Origin: Chloroflexota bacterium
GTDB taxonomy: Bacteria > Chloroflexota > Limnocylindria > QHBO01
Assembly: GCA_025699005.1 (NCBI GenBank)
Contig: JAILWI010000005.1
Coordinates: 1-64,000, forward strand
Direction of reading: 5' to 3'
DNA: 64,000 nucleotides
Made by a program: the position numbers and the translations under genes. Positions 15,843-24,444 of this stretch are shown piece after piece. The first letter of the stretch is position 1; each line of letters starts with the position of its first letter. The notes beneath the pieces are model-generated. The model saw only the letters and a list, made by a program, of their open reading frames with translations, was not told the DNA's origin and did no database searches.

Positions 15843-17468
15843 GTGGGGCGAGCGACGAGCATCCCTCTCAACCGCGGCAGCAGCGACGGCGCCGTCGTCG
15901 ACGTCGCCATCGTCGGCGGTGGCGTCGCCGGCTTATACGCCGCGTGGCGGCTCGCCACCGCTCGCGCCGGATCCGTCGGGGAGGGCGCGCCGTTTCGGGT
16001 CGCGCTGATCGAGGCGACCGATCGCATCGGCGGCCGAATCGAGACGGTCAGCTTTCCCGGCCTGCCGACGCAGCGCGCCGAGTTCGGCGCGATGCGGATC
16101 GCGACCTGGCAGCGCCTGACCCTCTCGCTCGCCGAGGCGCTCGGCCTGCCACTCGTCGACTTCCCGATGGGCGACGACCAGAACTTCTGGTACGTCCGGG
16201 GCACTCGGCTGCAACGGGCCGATCTCACCGATCCTGCCAAGGTCCCGTATCGGCTCGAGGGCGAGGAGGTCGGACGGTCGCCGCAGGAGCTCCTCGATCG
16301 AGTCGCGGCACGCATGCTCGGCGACCACCCGATACCGACCGACCGCCATCAGTGGGATCGGCTGAAAAGAACACTGCGCTATCGCGGCCGGCCGGCGCGC
16401 GAATTCGGGTTCTGGAACCTGCTGGCCGACAGCCTTTCCCCCGAGGCGGTCCACTTCGTCGAGGACACGGTCGGCTTCGGAACGATGACGCAAAACTGGA
16501 ATGCCGTGGAGGCGCTCCAGCTGCTCTATGCCGACTTCGGCCAGGACGTCCGGTTTCTCGGGTTCGCGGGCGGCACGGATCGGCTGCCGGCGGCACTCGC
16601 CCGGGCCTTCACCGCCGCCGGTGGAGAGATCTACTGCGGCAATGCGCTGACCCGGATCGACGCGGGGACCGGCGACGGCGGCGTTGTCCTGACGGTAAGC
16701 AATCGCCGAAGCGGCACGAGCTGGCGGGTGGCGGCTCACCACACCATCTGCGCGCTGCCGCGTCGCGCGCTCGAGCTCCTCGGGCAGACGGGCTCCCTCC
16801 TCGAGCCCTTTCCCTTCGCCGATCCCGCGGTGCTCGAGCTGGTGGGCTCGGTCCATCGGTTCCCAGCCTTCAAGCTCTTCCTCGCCTACGAGGAGCCGTG
16901 GTGGCGCGAGCTCGGGATCACGAGCGGGCGATCGGTGACCGACCTGCCCATCCGGCAGACCTACTACTTCGGAGTCGACGACACCGACCGGGCGCTGCTG
17001 ATGGCCTCGTACGACGACGACCGCACGGTGGCCTACTGGCAGGGGCTGGCATGGACCGAACGCGATGAGCCGAGCGCCCCCCGGCTCGAGGCGGACAGCG
17101 AGTGCGGCGCGAGCGAGGCGTTCGTGGCCCCGCCGGAGATGGTGCGGCATGCCCAGGCGCAGCTGGCCCGCATGCACGGGCTCGATCTCCCGACGCCGTA
17201 CCTCGCCGCGTACCGCAATTGGGCGGCAGCCCCGTATGGCGGCGCCTGGCACGTGTGGCGCGCGAACGCCGATTCCATCGCGGTCGGGATCCGCATGCGC
17301 CGACCGCTTCCCGAGTGGAATGTCCACGTCTGCGGCGAGGCATACTCGGGAATCCAGGGGTTCATCGAGGGCGCGCTCACGTCCACCGAGCTCGTGTTGC
17401 AGGAGCAGCTCGGCCTTCCGCCGCCGCCATGGCTCCCTTCGGACTATTACGTGGGTCCGAGGGGATAG
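15843..17468 (+). CDS. flavin amine oxidase family FAD-dependent oxidoreductase
   Basis: A 541-residue FAD protein of the monoamine/L-amino acid oxidase superfamily. It has the dinucleotide-binding motif VAIVGGGVAGLYAAW (GxGxxG at residues 25-30), the following IEATDRIGGRIET, EFGAMR at 80-85 near the flavin, and the C-terminal FAD motif GEAYSGIQGFIEGA. It probably oxidises an amine or amino acid, giving imine and hydrogen peroxide; the substrate is unknown. No signal peptide is seen. GTG at 15843 is preferred because AGAGGA lies 5 nt upstream; an out-of-frame ATG overlaps it. It is transcribed opposite to the surrounding dcw genes, and its stop lies 10 nt from that of ftsA. Such a gene is not part of the usual dcw cluster. 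Confidence 0.9.
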   Translation: MGRATSIPLNRGSSDGAVVDVAIVGGGVAGLYAAWRLATARAGSVGEGAPFRVALIEATDRIGGRIETVSFPGLPTQRAEFGAMRIATWQRLTLSLAEALGLPLVDFPMGDDQNFWYVRGTRLQRADLTDPAKVPYRLEGEEVGRSPQELLDRVAARMLGDHPIPTDRHQWDRLKRTLRYRGRPAREFGFWNLLADSLSPEAVHFVEDTVGFGTMTQNWNAVEALQLLYADFGQDVRFLGFAGGTDRLPAALARAFTAAGGEIYCGNALTRIDAGTGDGGVVLTVSNRRSGTSWRVAAHHTICALPRRALELLGQTGSLLEPFPFADPAVLELVGSVHRFPAFKLFLAYEEPWWRELGITSGRSVTDLPIRQTYYFGVDDTDRALLMASYDDDRTVAYWQGLAWTERDEPSAPRLEADSECGASEAFVAPPEMVRHAQAQLARMHGLDLPTPYLAAYRNWAAAPYGGAWHVWRANADSIAVGIRMRRPLPEWNVHVCGEAYSGIQGFIEGALTSTELVLQEQLGLPPPPWLPSDYYVGPRG

Positions 17469-17478
17469 CCCCGTATCC

Positions 17479-18714
17479 TCAGCCCGGGAACAGGTTTCGG
17501 ATCCACTCCCCGACGCGCGACAGCGGGTTGACGCCGTTCGGGCTGCCGTACCCGATCGGCTCCTCGTTCACGTGGTTGGCGCCCCACAGGAGCAGGCCGA
17601 TGGGCGTGCTGAAGGCGGGGTTCCCGATCTGGTCCATGAGCCCGCCGACTCCCTGCGGTGCGCCGACGCGGACCGGCATCTCCAGCGTCTCGCGCGCAAG
17701 CACCTCCGCGCCGGCGAGGCGAGCGCCGCCCCCGGTGAGCACCGCACCCGCCGGAAGCATGCCGGCGTGCCCGGATCGCTTCACCTCCTCGCGGATGAGG
17801 CTGAAGATCTCGCCCATGCGCGCCTCGATGATCTCGCACAGCTTGCGGCGCTGGATCGTCTGCCCGCCGGACTCGCCGAGAACGGCCACGTTCAACAGCT
17901 CCTCCGGCTCCACCTCGGCCATGTTCGCCGTGCCGTGCTTGATCTTGATCTCCTCGGCCAGGTTGAGGCTGGTCCGCAGGCCGATCGCCACGTCGTTCGT
18001 GACGTTGATGCCGCCGACCGGCAGCACGGCCGTGTGATAGACGGCACCGTCGACGAAGATCGCGATGTCGGTCGTGCCACCGCCGATGTCGGCCACCAGC
18101 ACGCCGAGCTCCTTCTCGGTGTCGGTGAGCGTCGCCTCCGCTGCCGCGAGGGAGCTGATGACCATCTCGTCGATCTGGACGCCCGAGGTGATCACGCACT
18201 TGCTGAGGTTCTGCACCGACGTCGCCGCGCCCGCGACGATGTGGGTCTCGACCTCGAGCCGAACCGCGCTCATGCCGAGCGGATCCTTGATCCCCTCCTG
18301 CCCGTCGACGATGTAGCCGCGCGGCACGACGTGGAGCATCTCGCGGTTCGACGGCACCTGGATGGCCTTGGCGGCCTCCGTGGCGCGTGCCACGTCCTCG
18401 CGGCTCACCTCGCGCCTGTGGCCCGAGACGGCCACGACGCCACGCGAGTTCTGGCTGCTGATGTGGCTGCCGCCGACGCTGACGAACGCCGAGCTGATCT
18501 TGTAGCCGGACAGACGCTCCGCTTTCTCCACGCTGGAGGCGATGGAGTTCACGGTCTGGTCGATGTTCGCGACCATCCCCTTCTTCATGCCGGCGGACGG
18601 CGCAATGCCATACCCGATGACGTTGACATCACCGGTGCGTCCGACCTCGCCGATGAGGGTCGTGACCTTCGTCGTCCCCGCGTCGATCGCGACGAGGACC
18701 GCTTCGCGTTCCAA
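17479..18714 (-). CDS. ftsA: cell division protein FtsA
   Basis: A 411-residue actin-like ATPase that tethers FtsZ to the membrane. The phosphate-1 motif (VAIDAGTTKVTTLIGE), the SHUT/1C region (GGSHISSQNSRG), phosphate-2 (VADIGGGTTDIA) and the adenosine motif (VLTGGGARLAG) are all present. The C-terminus ends in a short amphipathic helix (VGEWIRNLFPG), the membrane-targeting sequence. It follows sbp by 51 nt and would normally be followed directly by ftsZ; here an opposite-strand amine oxidase intervenes. Confidence 0.97.
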   Translation of the reverse strand: MEREAVLVAIDAGTTKVTTLIGEVGRTGDVNVIGYGIAPSAGMKKGMVANIDQTVNSIASSVEKAERLSGYKISSAFVSVGGSHISSQNSRGVVAVSGHRREVSREDVARATEAAKAIQVPSNREMLHVVPRGYIVDGQEGIKDPLGMSAVRLEVETHIVAGAATSVQNLSKCVITSGVQIDEMVISSLAAAEATLTDTEKELGVLVADIGGGTTDIAIFVDGAVYHTAVLPVGGINVTNDVAIGLRTSLNLAEEIKIKHGTANMAEVEPEELLNVAVLGESGGQTIQRRKLCEIIEARMGEIFSLIREEVKRSGHAGMLPAGAVLTGGGARLAGAEVLARETLEMPVRVGAPQGVGGLMDQIGNPAFSTPIGLLLWGANHVNEEPIGYGSPNGVNPLSRVGEWIRNLFPG

Positions 18715-18765
18715 GCTACCTCCTGCTAGCGGCGCGCCGGAGCGCGCCTTCGGTGCCGTCCGAGC

Positions 18766-19089
18766 CTACAGGAAGTGACGCCGAATGAGGGCCACGTTCT
18801 GGAAGATGCGCAGGCCGAAGGCGAAGAGTGCGACCAGGTACAGGTCGATGCCGAGCCGGTCCCCCACGAAGGTGAGGGCCACGGCCACCAGGGCATTCGT
18901 GATGAAGCCCGAGATGAAGATGCGGTTGTCGTAGTGCGCGTCGAGCTCGGCGCGGATGGCTCCCAGCACCGAGTCCAGCCCCGCCAGGATCCCGACGGCC
19001 GTATAGCGCGCGAGGTCCGGGCTCACGCTGACGTTGAGCACCAGTCCCAGCGCGATTCCGAGCGCAAGGCCGACGAGGGGTAGCCACAT
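18766..19089 (-). CDS. sbp: small basic protein (Sbp/DUF1290) of the division cluster
   Basis: A 107-residue integral membrane protein with three hydrophobic segments. It matches the Sbp family: MWLPLVGLALGIALGLVLN, AGLDSVLGAIRAELDAHYDN, FISGFITNALVAVAL, GIDLYLVALFAFGLRIFQN and IRRHFL. The family sits between ftsQ and ftsA in many Gram-positive and Chloroflexota genomes; its biochemical role is not established. The start at 19089 fits family N-termini (MWLP). An in-frame ATG at 19149 overlaps the ftsQ stop (ATGA) with AAGGGG just upstream and would add 20 residues, so the true start is open. Confidence 0.9.
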   Translation of the reverse strand: MWLPLVGLALGIALGLVLNVSVSPDLARYTAVGILAGLDSVLGAIRAELDAHYDNRIFISGFITNALVAVALTFVGDRLGIDLYLVALFAFGLRIFQNVALIRRHFL

Positions 19090-19148
19090 GTGGGAACGTC
19101 CCGAAGCGAAGGTCTCGGCAGGCGAGGCGCCGCGCTCCGGCGATCGCA

Positions 19149-20066
19149 TCACCCCTTGGCACGGAAATATACCTTCCCGGGGTTGCGGGCATCCACCCAG
19201 CTGATCTCGGTCTCCGGCCGGCTGGCGAAGAGCGTGCGGACGGCGGTCACCTGTCGCTCGAGCCGTGCGGCCGCGTGGGCCGGCGTCTCGTCGGGATCCA
19301 TGCCATAGACGCCGAGGGCGAGCTCCCAGGCGTCGGCAGCGACGAGCCGGAAGCCGTACTCGTCGTCGAGGCGGACGGCCAGCCGGGACGCGCTCGAGCC
19401 GAGCGATGCCGGATCCAGGTCGGCCAGCCGCAGGGCCGTTCCGAGCAGCATGTCGGGGATCTCGTCGCCGGGCGTCATGAGCCGGGATGCGCTGCGCTGG
19501 TCGACGATGCGCGGAAGGGTGTGCTGCGCCTCGGGGAGCGACGCATCGACGGGCATGGCGGCGAACAGGCGGCCATCGGCATCGCCGAGCAGCTGTGCCG
19601 TCGTGGTCTGCCACACGAAGGCCGCCTCGCGCTCCTGGATCGCCACGTCGAGGGTGTCCGGGAGCTTCGCCGTCACCGTCGCGTCGGCCACGGCCGGGAG
19701 GCGCTCGAGTCGGGCGGCGAGCGAGCGCGTGTCGACGGCCAGCAGGCTCACGCCATCGTGCCCGTCGAGAATCCGCTCGAGGTCGCGATCCGATGTGAAC
19801 TGGTCGCCCGCCCACACGACGTCGGCGACCCGGAACCACGGGCCGTTCACCGCCGCGATGAGGCCCGCCGCGGCGGCCACGGCACCCACGCCGGCGAGCA
19901 GGCGACGGATGGAGGGCATCCGCGCACCGATCCGCTTCCGGAGCGGGACGCCGGGTCGCCGTGCCTGGCCGCCGCGCCCGCGCGTCGAACCACGCGCTCG
20001 CACGGAGACCCGGGCCGGTCGCGACGCTCGGCGAGGCTGACGGCGCGGCTGGGGCTTCAGCTTCAT
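19149..20066 (-). CDS. ftsQ: cell division protein FtsQ/DivIB-type
   Basis: A 305-residue bitopic membrane protein of the divisome. A very basic cytoplasmic N-terminus (about 50 residues, Arg/Pro-rich) precedes one membrane helix (~54-74, LLAGVGAVAAAAGLIAAV). A POTRA domain follows (FRVADVVWAGDQFTSDRDLERIL, ending PAVADATVTAKLPDTLDVAIQERE). The extracytoplasmic C-terminal domain is typical of FtsQ/DivIB, which bridges FtsB/FtsL to early division proteins. The ATG overlaps the stop of ddl (ATGA). The arginine-rich tail is longer than in many homologs and may bind nucleic acid or lipids, but that is speculation. Confidence 0.92.
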   Translation of the reverse strand: MKLKPQPRRQPRRASRPARVSVRARGSTRGRGGQARRPGVPLRKRIGARMPSIRRLLAGVGAVAAAAGLIAAVNGPWFRVADVVWAGDQFTSDRDLERILDGHDGVSLLAVDTRSLAARLERLPAVADATVTAKLPDTLDVAIQEREAAFVWQTTTAQLLGDADGRLFAAMPVDASLPEAQHTLPRIVDQRSASRLMTPGDEIPDMLLGTALRLADLDPASLGSSASRLAVRLDDEYGFRLVAADAWELALGVYGMDPDETPAHAAARLERQVTAVRTLFASRPETEISWVDARNPGKVYFRAKG

Positions 20067-21163
20067 CGATCCCGGTCCATCGCCAGCTCGATGAGACGGT
20101 CGATGAGCTCGGCGAACTCGATCCCGGCGGCGTCGGCCTGCTTGGGGTACATGCTCGTCGTCGTGAACCCGGGGAGCGTGTTCATCTCGCTGAGATACGC
20201 GGTCTCACCGGTGACGAGGAAATCGACGCGCGCCATTCCCGCGCAGTCGACGGCGCGGTAGGCGGCCAGCGACAGCTCCTTCAGCTGCGCGGCCAGCTCC
20301 GGCTCGACGTCGGCACGCGGCACGACGACCGCCAGGCCGTCGACGTACTTCGCCTCGTAGTCATAGAACTCGTGTGTCGAGCGCACCTCGCCCGGCTCGA
20401 AGACCATCGGATCCTCGTTGCCGAGGACGCCGCACTCCAGCTCCCGCGCCCCCTCGACGTAGCGCTCGACGATCACCTTGGAGTCGTAGCCGAACGCCTC
20501 GTCGAGCGCCGCCGGCAGCTCGGAGAGCTCGTGCACGATGCTCATCCCGACGCTGCTGCCGAGACGCGCCGGCTTCACGACGCTGCGCTCGCCGACCGCA
20601 TCGGCGACGGCGCGGATCGCATGGTCGGGATCCCGCACCCAGCCGCGCCGTCGCAGCCACGTGGAATCGACGACGGGAAGGCCATGCCCGCGCATCAGGT
20701 CCTTGAACACCACCTTGTCCATGGCGACCGCGCTGGCCAGGACCCCGGCGCCGACGTACGGGATGCCGGCCAGCTCGAGGAACCCCTGGAGGGTGCCGTC
20801 CTCGCCGTACGGGCCATGCACGACGAGGAAGGCCACGTCGATCGCGTCGGCGAGCGCGCCCACCGACGCTCGTGCCTCGGCGCCCCGCGACGAGGTCACC
20901 ACCGGCGCCGCGTGCGAGCGGAGGAGCGCGGCCTCCTCCGCCGGGCTCGCCGCGCCGAGCAGGCCGGCGAGGCTCACGCCGGGGTCGAGGCGAGGCGCCG
21001 GGCCATCGGGAAGCAGCCACCGGCCATCGCGGTCGATGTAGAGGAGGTACGGCTCGTAGCGCTCGCGGTCGATCGCCCGGAGGACTGCCTCGGCCGATGC
21101 CACGCTCACCTCGTGCTCGGCGGAGCGGCCGCCGGCGAAGACGCCGACCCGCAGGCGGCTCAC
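20063..21163 (-). CDS. ddl: D-alanine--D-alanine ligase
   Basis: A 366-residue ATP-grasp ligase making the D-Ala-D-Ala dipeptide for the peptidoglycan stem. Signatures are VGVFAGGRSAEHEVSVASA (N-terminal), VHGPYGEDGTLQGFLE, the grasp segments VVKPARLGSSVGMS and IVERYVEGARELECGVLGN, and LSEMNTLPGFTTTSMYPK near the C-terminus. GTG at 21163 overlaps the TGA of murB (GTGA). Longer upstream sequence in this frame is antisense to murB coding and is rejected. Length and motifs are normal. Confidence 0.96.
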   Translation of the reverse strand: MSRLRVGVFAGGRSAEHEVSVASAEAVLRAIDRERYEPYLLYIDRDGRWLLPDGPAPRLDPGVSLAGLLGAASPAEEAALLRSHAAPVVTSSRGAEARASVGALADAIDVAFLVVHGPYGEDGTLQGFLELAGIPYVGAGVLASAVAMDKVVFKDLMRGHGLPVVDSTWLRRRGWVRDPDHAIRAVADAVGERSVVKPARLGSSVGMSIVHELSELPAALDEAFGYDSKVIVERYVEGARELECGVLGNEDPMVFEPGEVRSTHEFYDYEAKYVDGLAVVVPRADVEPELAAQLKELSLAAYRAVDCAGMARVDFLVTGETAYLSEMNTLPGFTTTSMYPKQADAAGIEFAELIDRLIELAMDRDR

Positions 21164-22143
21164 GAGACGCCCGCCATCGGTGACGGATCGACGACGAGCT
21201 CCGACGGCCAGGCACCGACGAACTCGATCTCGTAGCGCAGGTCGACCCCGAATCGATCGGCGACGACGTGCCGCACGTGGTCGCCGACGGCGCGAACGTC
21301 GGTCGCCCACCCATCCCGATCCACCACGATGAAGTTCGCGTGCAGGGTGCTGACCTGTGCACTGCCGATCCGATGGCCCTTGAGGCCGGCCGCCTCGATG
21401 AGCCGGCCGGCGTGATCGCCCGGCGGGTTTCGGAACACGCTTCCGGCGTTCTGGTCCTTCAGTGGCTGCGTCGCCCGGCGCCGCTCCTGGTGCTGACGGA
21501 CGCGCTCCGCGATGGCCGCCGCGTCTCCCCTCTCCAGCGCGAGCCTCGCGGACAGCACCACCTCGCCGCTCGACTTGAACCTCGAGTCCCGGTAGGCGAA
21601 CGCGCAGTCCTCGTTGGTCAGCTCCACGACCTCGTCGGTCTCGGCCGACCATGCCTCGACCGCGACGATGACGTCGCGCATCTCGCCCTCGTGGGCGCCG
21701 GCGTTGGCCCAGACAGCACCCCCGACGCTGCCCGGAATGCTGATCCCGAACTCGATGCCCGTAAGGCCGCTCGACGTGCACGCCTTCACCAGCGCCGCCA
21801 TCGCCGTCCCGGAGTCGGCCTCCACGGTGACCCCATCGATCCGGATCGCGGCGGCCCGGTTGCGGATGACGAGGCCGCGGATGCCGGCATCGGCGACGAC
21901 GAGGTCGCTCCCCTTTCCGAGCACCCCGGCCGGCACCTCGGCGTCGCGCGCCAGGCGCAGGGCCGCCAGGAGCTCGTCCCGGGTCTCGGCGACGACCACG
22001 CGGTCCGCGGTCCCACCGACGCGCAGCGTGGTGAGCGGTCCGATCGGCACGTCCGAGCCCACCTCGATCCGGCGCTCCGCGGCGAGCCGGTCGAGGCCGG
22101 CGAGCCGCGAGTCGAGCTGGGTATCACGTCCGAGCACCGGCAT
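21160..22143 (-). CDS. murB: UDP-N-acetylenolpyruvoylglucosamine reductase
   Basis: A 327-residue FAD enzyme reducing the enolpyruvyl group to form UDP-MurNAc. FAD-binding motifs are TTLRVGGTADRVV, LGKGSDLVV and GSVGGAVWANAGAHEGEMRD. The catalytic YRDSRFK and GSVFRNP (with the proton-donor Ser) and AGLKGHRIG follow, as in type II MurB. The ATG at 22143 shares one base with the murG TGA (TGATG). Further upstream in-frame sequence is out-of-frame murG and is not coding. murC, which usually lies between murG and murB, is missing here. Confidence 0.96.
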   Translation of the reverse strand: MPVLGRDTQLDSRLAGLDRLAAERRIEVGSDVPIGPLTTLRVGGTADRVVVAETRDELLAALRLARDAEVPAGVLGKGSDLVVADAGIRGLVIRNRAAAIRIDGVTVEADSGTAMAALVKACTSSGLTGIEFGISIPGSVGGAVWANAGAHEGEMRDVIVAVEAWSAETDEVVELTNEDCAFAYRDSRFKSSGEVVLSARLALERGDAAAIAERVRQHQERRRATQPLKDQNAGSVFRNPPGDHAGRLIEAAGLKGHRIGSAQVSTLHANFIVVDRDGWATDVRAVGDHVRHVVADRFGVDLRYEIEFVGAWPSELVVDPSPMAGVS

Positions 22144-23273
22144 CAGGTGCTTCCCCGCGAGACAGGGTCGCGCCGCTCGGCGAGGGCGACGAGCTCTTCG
22201 GCCAGGACGCGGGCCGCGTCGGGACGCCCGAGGCGCCGGGCGGCCGCCGCCATGGCGCTGCGTGGCCCATCGTCGCGCAGGGTCGACGCCTCGGCGACGA
22301 GACGGTCGGCGTCGAACTCGGCGTCGTCGACGACGACCGCCGCGCCCTCGTCCTCGAGGTAACGGGCGTTGTACCGCTGGTGTGCGCCGGCGTAGGGATA
22401 GGGAACGAGGATCGACGCGGCCCCGACGGCGGCGAGCTCCGCGCAGGTGGACGAGCCGGCTCGACCCACGACGAGGTCGGCCGCAACGAGCGCATCGGCC
22501 ATGCGGTCGGTGAGGAAGGGCTCGGCGGTGTACCTGGAGCGCAGCGCGTCGGGCAGCGCTTGTCGTGCGGCGCCGGCATCGGCCATCCCGTCGTCGCCGG
22601 CGAGATGGAGGACGTGCCAATCGGCCAGGAGCCGCTCGAGCGCCCCCAGCGTGGCGCCGTTCAGCCGCGCCACGGCCTGCGATCCGCCGAACACGAGGAG
22701 CAGGCGGTCGTCCGCACCGAGCCCCAGCGCATGACGCGCCGCATCGCGGTCGATGCCGTCGAACGAGCGGATCGGCGTGCCGGAAACGAAGCTGTTGCCG
22801 GGAAAGGCGTCGAGCGTCGGCGGGAAGCTCACCGCGACACGCGTCGCATATCGGCCGATGGCCCGCGTCGCACGACCCGGCTGGACGTTCCCCTCCCAGA
22901 CCAGCGTCGGGACGCCGCGCGAGCGCGCCGCCAGGACGAGCGGCAGGGCGAGGTAGCCGCCCGTCGTGAAGAGGGCCGCGGGACGGATTCGGCCGAGGAG
23001 CCACCACGCCTGCGGGACCGATGCGGCGAGGCGCGCCGGGTCGAGGACGGTGTGGACCGACAGACCCGCGGTGCGCAGCGAGCGCACGGTGAGCTGGTGG
23101 TAGCGCAGCAGCGAGCGCAGCGGGTGGCTGGCCACGAGATCACGCTCGAAGCCACGCACGCCGCCGACATAGTCCAGCTCAGCGTCGGGCCGGACGTCGC
23201 GCAGTGCTCGTGCGACGGCCAGCGCGGGGTAGATGTGCCCGCCGGTCCCGCCGCCCGAAACCGAATACCGCAT
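22143..23273 (-). CDS. murG: UDP-GlcNAc--lipid I N-acetylglucosaminyltransferase
   Basis: A 376-residue peripheral membrane GT28 enzyme that converts lipid I to lipid II. Motifs are the N-terminal SGGGTGGHIYPALAVA (G-loop 1), FTTGGYLALPLVLAA, the G-loop 3 VFGGSQAVARLN, and the UDP-binding GRAGSSTCAELAAVGAASILVPYPYA with HQRYNARYLE. The ATG at 23273 is required, since the first G-loop begins at residue 7. The 5' end of the gene overlaps the last 95 nt of ftsW in another frame. Confidence 0.96.
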   Translation of the reverse strand: MRYSVSGGGTGGHIYPALAVARALRDVRPDAELDYVGGVRGFERDLVASHPLRSLLRYHQLTVRSLRTAGLSVHTVLDPARLAASVPQAWWLLGRIRPAALFTTGGYLALPLVLAARSRGVPTLVWEGNVQPGRATRAIGRYATRVAVSFPPTLDAFPGNSFVSGTPIRSFDGIDRDAARHALGLGADDRLLLVFGGSQAVARLNGATLGALERLLADWHVLHLAGDDGMADAGAARQALPDALRSRYTAEPFLTDRMADALVAADLVVGRAGSSTCAELAAVGAASILVPYPYAGAHQRYNARYLEDEGAAVVVDDAEFDADRLVAEASTLRDDGPRSAMAAAARRLGRPDAARVLAEELVALAERRDPVSRGST

Positions 23274-24444
23274 CGCGCAGGGATCCTGTCTGGGAGGTCT
23301 CGCGACTGATCGACAGCAGGATGCCGACCGCCGCGAGGTTGATGGTCAGCGCCGAACCTCCGGCGCTGATGAACGGAAGGGGGATGCCGGTCACCGGCAG
23401 CAGCGCCGTGACCACCATCATGTTGATGAGCGCCTGGACGACGAGCCAGGTCGTGATGCCGCAGGCCAGCAGCCCGGAGAACGTGTCGGGAGCGGTGATC
23501 GCGATCCGGTAGCCCTGGTAGGCGATGACCACGAACAGGGCCACCACCGTCAGCGTCCCGACGAGCCCCCACTCCTCGCCGATGATGGCGAAGATGAAGT
23601 CGGTCGACGGCGCCGGGAGGTAGAGGTACTTCTGCTTGCTCATGCCCAGCCCCAGCCCGGTGACGCCCCCGAGCGCGAGAGCGAAGAGGCCCTGGACTGT
23701 GTTGTACCCCGCGCCGAGCGGATCCTTGAACGGATCGAGGAAGGTCTGGATGCGCTCCATCTGGTAGCTCGTGCTCGTCACGAGCATCCAGGCCACCCCG
23801 AGCACCGCCGACCCGATGGCGCCGATGTAGACGAGGTTCGCGCCGGCCATGAAGAAGACGCTGCCGGCCGCGATGACGTACACGCCCGCCGTCCCGAGGT
23901 CGGGCTCCATGGCGATGAGGATGAAGCCCGGCGCGACGAGGAGGCCGAAGGGCACGAGACCGTTCCACAGCGTGGAGGCCTCCTTGCCGCGTCGATCAAG
24001 CCAGTGGGCCAGGTAGAGGACCACGGCCAGCTTCGCGAACTCGGCGGGCTGGAGCGAGCCGACGCCCGGCACCACGATCCAGCGACGCGATCCGTTGATC
24101 TCCGAGCCGATGCCGGGGATCAGGACAGCCACGAGCAATGCCAGCGTGATCACGAAGATCGGGATCGCCAGGTAACGCAGGTGACGGAAGTCGATGCGGC
24201 TGGCGACGAACAGGCCGGTGAGCCCGATGGCGGCCCACACGATCTGCTCGAGGCCCTGGGCCGCCGGATCCGAGCTGCTGAAGTACGAACGCACGCTCGA
24301 GGCCGAGTAGACCATCACGATGCCGATGGCGGTCAGCGCCATGACCGCGAGCAGCAGCGCGCGGGCGGGCTCGTGACGCTCGCGCCGAACGCCACCGCGC
24401 GCGGTTGCCCGACGGCTCGTCATCGTCGCGGCGACAGCGCTCAT
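23179..24444 (-). CDS. ftsW: lipid II polymerase / SEDS family protein FtsW
   Basis: A 421-residue polytopic SEDS glycosyltransferase with about ten membrane segments. Family motifs include INGSRRWI and QPAEFAKL, the long extracellular loop with APSTDFIFAIIGEEWGLVG, and the C-terminal TGIPLPFISAGGSA. The catalytic Asp of SEDS proteins should be in the loop region near FKDPLGAGYN. After the last membrane segment the protein carries a strongly basic tail of about 35 residues whose coding sequence overlaps murG by 95 nt. It is downstream of murD (4-bp ATGA overlap). FtsW rather than RodA is inferred from dcw context. Confidence 0.94.
   Translation of the reverse strand: MSAVAATMTSRRATARGGVRRERHEPARALLLAVMALTAIGIVMVYSASSVRSYFSSSDPAAQGLEQIVWAAIGLTGLFVASRIDFRHLRYLAIPIFVITLALLVAVLIPGIGSEINGSRRWIVVPGVGSLQPAEFAKLAVVLYLAHWLDRRGKEASTLWNGLVPFGLLVAPGFILIAMEPDLGTAGVYVIAAGSVFFMAGANLVYIGAIGSAVLGVAWMLVTSTSYQMERIQTFLDPFKDPLGAGYNTVQGLFALALGGVTGLGLGMSKQKYLYLPAPSTDFIFAIIGEEWGLVGTLTVVALFVVIAYQGYRIAITAPDTFSGLLACGITTWLVVQALINMMVVTALLPVTGIPLPFISAGGSALTINLAAVGILLSISRETSQTGSLRDAVFGFGRRDRRAHLPRAGRRTSTARRPARR

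Noticed and set aside
21160-23007. A 615-residue MurG-MurB fusion reading
   Set aside because: The upstream half of that frame is out-of-frame murG sequence; the true murB starts at 22143 with a TGATG overlap.
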